Positions 1 through 5,909 of a DNA stretch of 8,220 nucleotides are shown here, in pieces. Source of the stretch: Promethearchaeota archaeon (GTDB lineage: Archaea; Asgardarchaeota; Lokiarchaeia; Sigynarchaeales; MK-D1); assembly GCA_016839865.1 (NCBI GenBank), contig JAEOTN010000059.1:1-8220 (forward strand). Direction: 5' to 3'. Within the stretch, counting starts at the first letter, position 1, and each line of letters begins with the position of its first letter. The notes beneath the pieces are model-generated. The model saw only the letters and a list, made by a program, of their open reading frames with translations, was not told where the DNA came from and did not search any database. The position numbers and the translations under genes were made by a program.

Positions 1-2
1 AA

Positions 3-1223
3 TCTATTGAACTGATGGAGAGAGCGGGAAATTCACGAAAAGTGGAAAATTACACTAAAGAATTAACAAAAACAACTGAAAAGTTAGCACAGCAGATTAA
101 TGATGAAGCAGATAGTCTATATCGCTCTAAAAAATTCGAAGAAGCTGTAGATTTATATTTTAAATCTATTGAAATGATGTCCAGAGTAGCAAAAGATAAG
201 AAAATTAAGAATTTTAAGAACGAATTAAGTGATGCTCTGATTAAGTTAGCAGAACAATTACTAAAACAAGCTGAATCTAAAATCAAACAAGGGAATGACG
301 AAGAGGCTTTGGACTTAATTGATGAAGCGATTACAAGAGTAAAAATGACTTATGATGATTCTGCAATTAAAAAAATCCAAGAACGATCCCACAAAGTATA
401 TGAACGAATCGCAGGCGCTGTAAATAATAAAGGGGATGCAGCTTTTAAGAAGAAAGAATGGGCTAAAGCAATCGAATTATATAATAAATCCGTACGTTTG
501 ATTAAGAAATCTAAAAACGCAAAAAAAATGAATAATTATCAACTTGAACTCAAAAAAGCTTTCGCCCAAAATGCTGCAGAAATCAACAAAGAAGGAGATA
601 AACTCTATAAAGCAGGAAATTATGAACAAGCAATTGAAATTTATAGCCAAAGTGTCGAAGCTGCTAAATCTGCTAATAATGAAAAACAGATGGCTAATTT
701 TAAAGCAGAATTAGAAAAAGCATTTGAGAAATATGCTCAACAAGTAAATTCAGCTGGAGATAAATTCTACAAAGAGAAAAAGTACAAAGAAGCTGTGACT
801 CAATATGTTCGCTCAATTCAGTTAGCAGAAGAAGCAAAAAAGCAAAAATTAGTAGAAAATTTCACGAAAGAATTACGATCAGCTTATGAAAAGTGGTCTC
901 AGGCATTATCTAAAGAAGCAAATGATTTCATAAAGAAAGATAATTACGAAATTGCAGTGGAAAAACTTGCTGCAGCTATTGAGAAAATGGAAATCACGGG
1001 TGATAACCGTAAAGTAGAGAAATCTAGAGAACAGCTTAATGAATGTTATGAGAAATGGGCTCAGAATGAGAATTCTGAAGGAGACATTGCTTTTAAGATG
1101 AAAGACTATGAGAAAGCCTACAAACTTTATGAAGAATCAGTCCAACTGGCTAATTTAGCAAAGAATCCAAAATTAGTAAAGAAATATCGTAAAGAGAGAG
1201 ATCGTGCTATGCGCAAAATGTAG
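3..1223 (+). CDS. TPR-like repeat protein with 54-residue repeats, 5'-truncated by window edge
   Basis: The reading frame is open from the first complete codon at position 3, and the residues before the first ATG (position 15) already fit the repeat pattern. So the gene starts upstream of the window and the ATG at 15 is internal. What is visible is 406 residues: the end of one repeat, six full repeats of exactly 54 residues and a final one of 51. Each unit opens with a TPR-like helix pair: G/A-D near repeat position 5, an aromatic at 9, Y/F/W at 14, A at 17, Y at 21, S/A at 24. A third helix of about 20 residues follows, often ending in K-A-F/Y-E-K. The protein is rich in Lys, Glu and Asn and has no signal peptide or membrane segment. 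Known for the family: TPR arrays are protein-binding scaffolds. Partner and function cannot be told here. An MIT-like three-helix array is an alternative reading. The stop lies 10 bases from the convergent aroC stop. Confidence 0.8.
   Translation, partial: SIELMERAGNSRKVENYTKELTKTTEKLAQQINDEADSLYRSKKFEEAVDLYFKSIEMMSRVAKDKKIKNFKNELSDALIKLAEQLLKQAESKIKQGNDEEALDLIDEAITRVKMTYDDSAIKKIQERSHKVYERIAGAVNNKGDAAFKKKEWAKAIELYNKSVRLIKKSKNAKKMNNYQLELKKAFAQNAAEINKEGDKLYKAGNYEQAIEIYSQSVEAAKSANNEKQMANFKAELEKAFEKYAQQVNSAGDKFYKEKKYKEAVTQYVRSIQLAEEAKKQKLVENFTKELRSAYEKWSQALSKEANDFIKKDNYEIAVEKLAAAIEKMEITGDNRKVEKSREQLNECYEKWAQNENSEGDIAFKMKDYEKAYKLYEESVQLANLAKNPKLVKKYRKERDRAMRKM
96..1220 (+). repeat. Seven tandem 162-bp (54-codon) coding repeats
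   Basis: Units begin at 96, 258, 420, 582, 744, 906 and 1068. The first six are exactly 162 bp and the last is 153 bp before the stop. Bases 3-95 hold the end of an earlier unit in the same register. Conservation is at protein level (G-D, Y, A, Y, S/A positions). The DNA copies have diverged, so this is an old duplication array and not a recent expansion. Confidence 0.85.
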
Positions 1224-1230
1224 ATGCTCT

Positions 1231-1245
1231 ACTTTATTTTTCTTC
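1231..1245 (+). terminator. T-rich tract, candidate terminator of the TPR gene
   Basis: A T-rich stretch begins eight bases after the TPR stop codon, with runs of three, five and two T. Archaeal RNA polymerase commonly stops at such U-tracts without a hairpin. The tract lies mostly inside the last codons of the convergent aroC, so the two 3' ends would share sequence. No experimental support; composition only. Confidence 0.4.
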
Positions 1246-2328
1246 AATTTTATGTGAAATAATCCCGTTTCCGATAAGGATATCGATTAATACAATTGCA
1301 GTAAGTGCTTCAATCACCGGAATAACTCGCGGTACAATGCAAGGATCGTGTTTTCCACTAAATTCTACTATGACTGGTTTTAATTCATTCAGATCCACTG
1401 TTTTTTGGGGTTTTCCAATAGTTGAAGTTGGTTTTACAGCACATGTAAATATCAAGGGCATCCCTGTTGATAATCCTCCAATTATTCCTCCTGCATTGTT
1501 GGATAATGTTTTGATCTTTCCTTCAACCACTGTATACGAATCATTATGCTCAGAACCTCGAAGGTTTGTTGCAGCAAATCCCTTACCAAATTCGATTCCA
1601 CGTATCCCTGGGATCGCAAATATGGCAGCAGAAAGCCTACTCTCTATTGACCCAAATACCATACCTCCCACACCTGCTGGTAAATTTTCCGTTATGCACC
1701 TAACCGTTCCTCCTACGGAATCTTTATTAGATTTTGCATCTAAAATTAGTTTCTTTGCTTCCTTTGCTTTCTGCAAATCTACCATACCTGTGGAATCTGA
1801 TAAGTTTTCAATATCCGAAACTTTATACTCAAGATCATCGTTGATTTCTCCGATAGATCTTGCATAAGCAGCAATTTTGATTCCATGCTGGGATAAGAGT
1901 TTTTTTGCAATCGCTCCTGCCATAACAAAACTTGCAGTAATCCTACCTGAAAAACGTCCTCCACCATTAAGATCAACCCATTTTCCATATCTAGCTAGTG
2001 CTGGAAAATCTGCATGTGAGGGTCGTGGTGTAGCTTTGTTTTTTTCGTAGGTTTTAGAATCAAAGTTGAAGTTTTTAATAATGACAGTGATGGGTGCGCC
2101 AGTAGTTCGATCTAACTTTATTCCAGATAAAATTTCTATAGAATCCTCCTCAAACCTTTCCGTAACAATGTCAGTAGTTCCTGGACGACGTCGATTCATT
2201 TCTTTTTGGATTTCTGATACATTTATCTCTAAACCAGAGGGACATCCATCAATGACGACCCCAATTACTTTCCCATGACTTTCTCCAAAGCTGGTTATCC
2301 GAAAAAACTCTCCAAACGAATTGTGCAC
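1234..2328 (-). CDS. aroC: Chorismate synthase (EC 4.2.3.5)
   Basis: Catalyses the last shikimate-pathway step: 1,4-anti elimination of phosphate from EPSP to give chorismate, with reduced FMN as cofactor, in the cytoplasm. Family signatures are clear: NSFGEFFRI then FGESHG (residues 14-19, active-site His18), DGCPSG, RRRPG, RPSHAD (102-107, second conserved His), GGGRFSGR (122-129), GIRGIEFGKGF, KPTSTI and HDPCIVPR (327-334). At 364 residues it is of normal length. The frame can be extended to a TTG at 2346, giving 370 residues. I prefer the GTG at 2328 because family members normally begin M-x-N-T/S-F-G, as this start does, and because a GGTG Shine-Dalgarno lies six bases upstream. It is divergent from aroA, the preceding enzyme in the pathway, and convergent with the TPR gene. 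Confidence 0.95.
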   Translation of the reverse strand: MHNSFGEFFRITSFGESHGKVIGVVIDGCPSGLEINVSEIQKEMNRRRPGTTDIVTERFEEDSIEILSGIKLDRTTGAPITVIIKNFNFDSKTYEKNKATPRPSHADFPALARYGKWVDLNGGGRFSGRITASFVMAGAIAKKLLSQHGIKIAAYARSIGEINDDLEYKVSDIENLSDSTGMVDLQKAKEAKKLILDAKSNKDSVGGTVRCITENLPAGVGGMVFGSIESRLSAAIFAIPGIRGIEFGKGFAATNLRGSEHNDSYTVVEGKIKTLSNNAGGIIGGLSTGMPLIFTCAVKPTSTIGKPQKTVDLNELKPVIVEFSGKHDPCIVPRVIPVIEALTAIVLIDILIGNGIISHKIEEK

Positions 2329-2334
2329 TGTCCA

Positions 2335-2338
2335 CACC
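2335..2338 (-). promoter_or_regulatory. Shine-Dalgarno GGTG deciding the aroC start
   Basis: On the minus strand GGTG stands six bases before the GTG at 2328. It would be inside the coding region if translation began at the TTG at 2346, so it argues for the shorter protein. Confidence 0.5.
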
Positions 2339-2349
2339 TTTTTCAATAT

Positions 2350-2378
2350 CTAATACATATACATGAACATATATAATG
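2350..2378. promoter_or_regulatory. Divergent aroC/aroA promoter region with two TATA-like boxes
   Basis: Two AT-rich TATA-like stretches lie between the genes. ATTATATATG (minus strand, 2377-2368) would place aroC transcription near 2347, leaving a leader of about 19 bases that contains the GGTG site. TAATACATATAC (plus strand, 2351-2362) would place aroA transcription near 2382, just before the ATG at 2393. Spacing uses the usual archaeal TATA-to-start distance of about 26 bases. Predicted only. The two boxes are so close that the polymerases would probably interfere or be co-regulated. Confidence 0.4.
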
Positions 2379-2392
2379 GATTAGGGAAAAGC

Positions 2393-3796
2393 ATGCAAAG
2401 AGTAATATTTTCGGAAAAATCTTCTCTTGGTGGATTGATATATGCTCCTCCTTCAAAAAGTCACTCACATAGGTTATTGTTTCTTGCCCTGATCTCAAAT
2501 AATCCATTAAGGATCACAAAATTACTGAGCTCAAATGATATAGATTATTCACTGCAAGCATGTAAACAACTTGGGATGCAAATTAACCTTACTTCATCTC
2601 AATATGGTGATCAAATCAAATGGTTAGAATGCCTCCCTCCAAAAAAGTTGATTTCGGATGGGTACACGTTTAATTGTGGTAATTCAGGAACTACTGTTAG
2701 ATTTCTAATAGGATTATCGATAGCAATACAAGGAAAATTACACCTTACTGGAGAGTTTTTTACTAGAAATCGTCCATTCATTCCAATGTTAGAAGCAATG
2801 ACAAGTATTGGGACTGAATTCTCTGAAGGAATTAGTGGAGTGACCATAGAAACTCCTCAAATATTAAAATCCAACTTGAAAATTCCAGGTCACTTTTCTT
2901 CTCAATTCGTATCAGGTTTGATCTATGGAATTATTGGTCTTTGTTTACGTGCTGATATAGCAGCCCAGAAGAACTTCCATTATTCCAATTTCAATATTGA
3001 AACCACAAGTCCACAAGTCTCGTTTCCCTATATTGAGCTAACTCGTCAAATATTTGAACAATTTGGCATCAAACTGCAAGTTATGGAGGTACAGAATGGA
3101 TGTATCAAAATTTCAATTCCTACTGGGAAAATTACGCATTTGGTAAAAGATGAATTTGTTATTCCTGGAGATTATTCTGCTATAGCGCCATTACTATGCG
3201 GGATTGCACTTTTTGGAAAACAAGAAGGACTTATCGTTGAAGAACTGTCTGATTCTGGATTTCAGTTAAACCGCGAATTGGTTAAGATTTTGGGGAAAGT
3301 TGGAGTAGAAATGATAAAAGAACTATCGGGATTTAGATTCTATCCTGTAAAAAATCTTAATGATGCCCCTAAGGATTTAATCATTAATTGTATGGGGATC
3401 CCTGATTTATTTCCATCATTATGTGTTCTTGGTTCCTATTTATCAGGAACAATAACATTGACCAATATTAGTCATATTCGCTTTAAGGAATCAAATCGCG
3501 TAGATAAAATGGTGAAACATCTGCGTAATTTTGGAATACAAATAGAAGACGCTGATAATTCAGTCAAAATTCATGGAAATCCAAAAATTGTACTGCAAAA
3601 ATCACATGTTATTTCAGATATAAAAGATCATCGCGTTCTTATGGCACTTATAGTATTCGCAGTTGGAATAGAGTATAACAATCATCAAGTTACAATTGAA
3701 AACGTCGAATATATTGCGGATAGTTATCCTAGATTTGTCCGAGATCTATTATATCAAATTGGAGCTAAATTTGACTTAGAAGAGGTTACATCCTAA
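2393..3796 (+). CDS. aroA: 3-phosphoshikimate 1-carboxyvinyltransferase (EPSP synthase, EC 2.5.1.19)
   Basis: Transfers the enolpyruvyl group of PEP to shikimate-3-phosphate, making the substrate of AroC; cytoplasmic. Numbered from the chosen start, the motifs are: PPSKSHSHR (19-27, PEP/S3P-binding Lys), NCGNSGTTVR (94-103), RNRP (125-128), SSQFVSG (169-175), PGDYSAIAP (258-266), IPDLFPS (336-342, with Asp338 at the catalytic Asp position), RFKESNR (363-369, catalytic Glu), KDHRVLMA (411-418) and SYPRF (444-448). The length of 467 residues is somewhat above the usual roughly 430. The frame extends to an ATG at 2363, adding ten residues. I prefer 2393 because the conserved first strand begins directly after it, AGGG lies six bases upstream, and a TATA-like box at 2351-2362 would start transcription after 2363. 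An Asn replaces the usual Asp/Thr-Asp in KES-N-R, a mild change. Confidence 0.95.
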   Translation: MQRVIFSEKSSLGGLIYAPPSKSHSHRLLFLALISNNPLRITKLLSSNDIDYSLQACKQLGMQINLTSSQYGDQIKWLECLPPKKLISDGYTFNCGNSGTTVRFLIGLSIAIQGKLHLTGEFFTRNRPFIPMLEAMTSIGTEFSEGISGVTIETPQILKSNLKIPGHFSSQFVSGLIYGIIGLCLRADIAAQKNFHYSNFNIETTSPQVSFPYIELTRQIFEQFGIKLQVMEVQNGCIKISIPTGKITHLVKDEFVIPGDYSAIAPLLCGIALFGKQEGLIVEELSDSGFQLNRELVKILGKVGVEMIKELSGFRFYPVKNLNDAPKDLIINCMGIPDLFPSLCVLGSYLSGTITLTNISHIRFKESNRVDKMVKHLRNFGIQIEDADNSVKIHGNPKIVLQKSHVISDIKDHRVLMALIVFAVGIEYNNHQVTIENVEYIADSYPRFVRDLLYQIGAKFDLEEVTS

Positions 3797-3902
3797 ACAG
3801 TTATCATTAATTCGGGAATTTCCTAGTATATTGCGGAATTAACTATAATAGGCTTAATATTTATAGGTGTATTGACGTATCATAATCTCACAAAGACACA
3901 TT

Positions 3903-3916
3903 CTTTGTATATATTC
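3903..3916 (+). promoter_or_regulatory. Candidate TATA box for the GTPase gene
   Basis: CTTTGTATATATTC is the best TATA-like element in the 225 bp spacer between aroA and the GTPase gene. It predicts transcription from about 3936 and therefore a leader of some 85 bases, long compared with the short leaders implied for the neighbours. Sequence pattern only. Confidence 0.4.
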
Positions 3917-3950
3917 TTAAGCTCGGAATTTCTAGAGAGCTATAGAACTT

Positions 3951-3982
3951 AGGAGAGAATGGATCTTACTTACTCATACTGA
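3951..3982 (+). promoter_or_regulatory. Candidate leader: strong Shine-Dalgarno plus seven-codon ORF
   Basis: AGGAGAG (3951-3957) precedes an ATG at 3959 that opens a seven-codon ORF (MDLTYSY, TGA at 3980-3982), followed by a run of nine A. The ORF is in frame with the GTPase start at 4022, with no further stop between. The GTPase ATG itself has only a weak CGGG-like site upstream. It may be a translated leader peptide or chance. Confidence 0.3.
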
Positions 3983-4021
3983 AAAAAAAAGATCATTATT
4001 GGATTAGTAACGGGAACCACT

Positions 4022-4552
4022 ATGGCTACCTCAGATAGTAAAACCTACAAAGTGCTAGTAATCGGGGATGCTTCAACTGGAAAAACCAGTCTTACCCACC
4101 GATATCTTACAGGAATTTTCGTTGATTCCGTTCGGTTGACAATTGGAGTGGATTTTTTTTCTAAACGTATTAAACGAAATGATGAACGCATTAAGTTACA
4201 AATCTGGGATTTTGGAGGAGAAGAGCGATATCGTTTCTTACTCCCGACTTACAGTAAAGGCGCTAATGGCGCAATGATTTTGTACGATATCACAAGACAA
4301 CGAACTATCCAGACAATACCTGAATATGTCAAGATTGTACGAGAATCCGCAGGAGACATACCGATTCTTTTAGTAGGGTCAAAAATCGATTTGGAAGAGT
4401 ACAGGGAAGTAACTTATGAATTCGGTGTAAGTATTGCAAAAAGTAATTCATTAGCCTCATTTGTTGAGATATCTAGTAAGGATAACATAAATGTTGAACA
4501 AACCTTCAACACGTTGATTGAACTGATCTTGAAAATTGTGAACGAAGAATAA
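4022..4552 (+). CDS. Rab/Ras-like small GTPase, Asgard type
   Basis: A single-domain GTP-binding switch protein of 176 residues. Motifs in order: P-loop GDASTGKT (15-22); switch I with Thr40 in LTIGVDF; Walker B/switch II WDFGGEERY (62-70); guanine-specificity motif as SKID (120-123) instead of NKxD; and SSK (151-153) in place of the usual SAK. Overall it is closest to the Rab group, as are many Asgard GTPases. Three oddities: the position of Ras Gln61 is Glu67, the base-contacting Asn is Ser120, and the C terminus (KIVNEE) has no cysteine for prenylation. The protein is therefore presumably soluble or recruited by partners. The role is inferred only as a molecular switch, possibly in membrane or cytoskeletal events; no GAP or GEF is adjacent. 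Its stop is one base from the stop of the convergent GH57 gene. Confidence 0.92.
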   Translation: MATSDSKTYKVLVIGDASTGKTSLTHRYLTGIFVDSVRLTIGVDFFSKRIKRNDERIKLQIWDFGGEERYRFLLPTYSKGANGAMILYDITRQRTIQTIPEYVKIVRESAGDIPILLVGSKIDLEEYREVTYEFGVSIAKSNSLASFVEISSKDNINVEQTFNTLIELILKIVNEE

Positions 4553-4567
4553 TCTATTTTATTTTTG
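4553..4567 (+). terminator. T-rich tract, candidate terminator of the GTPase gene
   Basis: TCTATTTTATTTTTG begins at the first base after the GTPase stop codon, a composition typical of archaeal U-tract termination. The whole tract except its first base lies within the last codons of the convergent GH57 gene. Confidence 0.4.
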
Positions 4568-5789
4568 CATTGATGAGATTTGCACTTTGTTTTGATAATT
4601 CATTCAATAATTGACTGAAGTAGTATGTAATTTGCTCATAGTACATCTCCCCAGTATCCACTTTCGCATATGTTAATGCTAATTGTCCGTTTAATGCAGC
4701 GAGCATCATCATATTAGCACCTTTAAATATTAAAATAGGACTCCAACTGGGTCTCATACTTGCCCACCATGAACTACATGAGTAGATAGCGCGATCATAG
4801 AAATGACGTGCACTTTGATAATAATTTTCGTCAATTTTTCCTTTCATATGGTACTTATCACATAAAGAAATGATTTTATCCAGTGATTTGGACAATTTAT
4901 TCAACAATTTATGAACTGGATTTGAGGGATGTGACCATAACGGCCAAAATACTCCATGAGCAATATCTTTTCCAGTTGTTGACCATGAAGATGGCTTTGG
5001 TTTTGTTTTAATCCCATCCGGAAATATCGAAACTAAGTCAGAAATAAATACGGATTGTACGTTCTCCTCGTTTTCAATGAGTTTGTACACTTTCTCAAGA
5101 AAAATGGATTCAAAATTCTTTATATGGTGTCCAAAAGTCTCCCCATCTAAGGCTGTAATGAGAAATTCATCTGATGTTTCCGTGATCATATCAGAAATTC
5201 CATTTGAGAGGTTTTTCACGAATTTTTCTGCTGTGATTTTGTTAAAAGCGATTTGATTACTAATTATATCATCTCGATAGAAAATTGTCAATCCATATCG
5301 GGTTTTTTGGATTTTATCCGTAATCCATCTACCGGACTGAGATGCAACTCCTGAAACAATAGTCCAGTCATATCCCATCTTATGGACGTTTTTCAAGACT
5401 TTATCATTAATAGCTAGTTCCGGACAAAAGAAACCCTTTCCATCTCGACCAAAGTATTTTTGATTTGTTTCTTGGTTAAGTTGGATTTGTCTGATCATTT
5501 CCTTCTCGGGGATAATTGGTAGCAAGGGGTGGAACTTTGCTGTTCCCACAATCTCAATATTTCCCTTAAACACCAATTTGCGAATGAATTGTATAGTCTC
5601 ATCCATCTTCCATTGTTCTAAAAGATCAATTAATACTCCTGAAATGTTTAAGGTGGTTTTTATAGAATCATGTTTGTCAAGTAATTGAAATAATGGTAGA
5701 TAACACGATCTGTTGATTCGTTCTAGAACCTCCTTGGATTGTGTCGGAGGTTGATAGATATGTAGGAGGTTTGCCCAAAATTTTGTCAC
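4554..5789 (-). CDS. Glycoside hydrolase family 57-type protein
   Basis: Predicted retaining alpha-glucan-active enzyme with the GH57 beta/alpha barrel, 411 residues, no signal peptide or membrane segment, so cytoplasmic. The GH57 conserved regions can be read in order: HIYQPP (10-15; the usual HxHQP with Tyr for the second His), GNIEIVGTAKFHPLLP (76-91), FFCPELAI (120-127, with Glu124 at the nucleophile position), LDGETFGHH (214-222, with Asp215 at the acid/base position), and a C-terminal SCSSWWAS (337-344) of the kind seen in archaeal family members. Known for the family: 4-alpha-glucanotransferase, amylopullulanase, branching-enzyme and alpha-galactosidase activities. The substrate cannot be chosen from this sequence, and no other glycan genes are nearby. 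The start is GTG, with GGTG eight bases upstream (5801-5798) and the first GH57 motif ten residues in, as expected. Confidence 0.85.
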   Translation of the reverse strand: MTKFWANLLHIYQPPTQSKEVLERINRSCYLPLFQLLDKHDSIKTTLNISGVLIDLLEQWKMDETIQFIRKLVFKGNIEIVGTAKFHPLLPIIPEKEMIRQIQLNQETNQKYFGRDGKGFFCPELAINDKVLKNVHKMGYDWTIVSGVASQSGRWITDKIQKTRYGLTIFYRDDIISNQIAFNKITAEKFVKNLSNGISDMITETSDEFLITALDGETFGHHIKNFESIFLEKVYKLIENEENVQSVFISDLVSIFPDGIKTKPKPSSWSTTGKDIAHGVFWPLWSHPSNPVHKLLNKLSKSLDKIISLCDKYHMKGKIDENYYQSARHFYDRAIYSCSSWWASMRPSWSPILIFKGANMMMLAALNGQLALTYAKVDTGEMYYEQITYYFSQLLNELSKQSANLINAKIK

Positions 5790-5814
5790 GAGTTATACAC
5801 CGAGAATGCATACA

Positions 5815-5827
5815 AAAATATATTTTA
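5815..5827 (-). promoter_or_regulatory. Candidate TATA box for the GH57 gene
   Basis: Reading the minus strand, TAAAATATATTTT lies about 25-38 bases before the GTG start at 5789. Standard spacing puts transcription near 5795, so the leader would be very short and the GGTG at 5801-5798 might be only partly transcribed. Pattern only. Confidence 0.4.
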
Positions 5828-5866
5828 TTGAAAATTATACAAGGTCTAACTCCTCTCAGTATATAA

Positions 5867-5901
5867 TCCTTTCTTTAAGGAGAATTAAGAAAAATAGAAA
5901 A
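5867..5901 (-). terminator. T-rich tract and small hairpin after the AAA+ gene
   Basis: Reading the minus strand downstream of the AAA+ stop codon (5910), there is a T-rich run TTTTCTATTTTTC (5901-5889). A short inverted repeat follows, TCCTT/AAGGA (five-pair stem at 5867-5871 and 5877-5881, five-base loop). The T-tract is the likelier signal; the hairpin is weak. Confidence 0.4.
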
Positions 5902-5909
5902 GTGGTTTC

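Noticed and set aside
50..286. 78-codon minus-strand frame opposite the TPR gene
   Set aside because: Ser/Leu/Phe-rich translation is what Lys/Glu-rich repeats give when read backwards; no independent evidence.
1337..1867. 176-codon plus-strand open frame inside aroC
   Set aside because: It is antisense to chorismate synthase, whose family motifs run through the region; composition looks like a reverse-frame shadow.
2611..2847. 78-codon minus-strand frame inside aroA
   Set aside because: It lies opposite the conserved NCGNSGTTVR and RNRP coding sequence of EPSP synthase; a shadow.
3797..4021. Possible tRNA or structured RNA in the aroA-GTPase spacer
   Set aside because: No cloverleaf, GTTCRANNC-type loop or strong stem was found; only the TATA-like box, mini-ORF and short repeated motif stand out.
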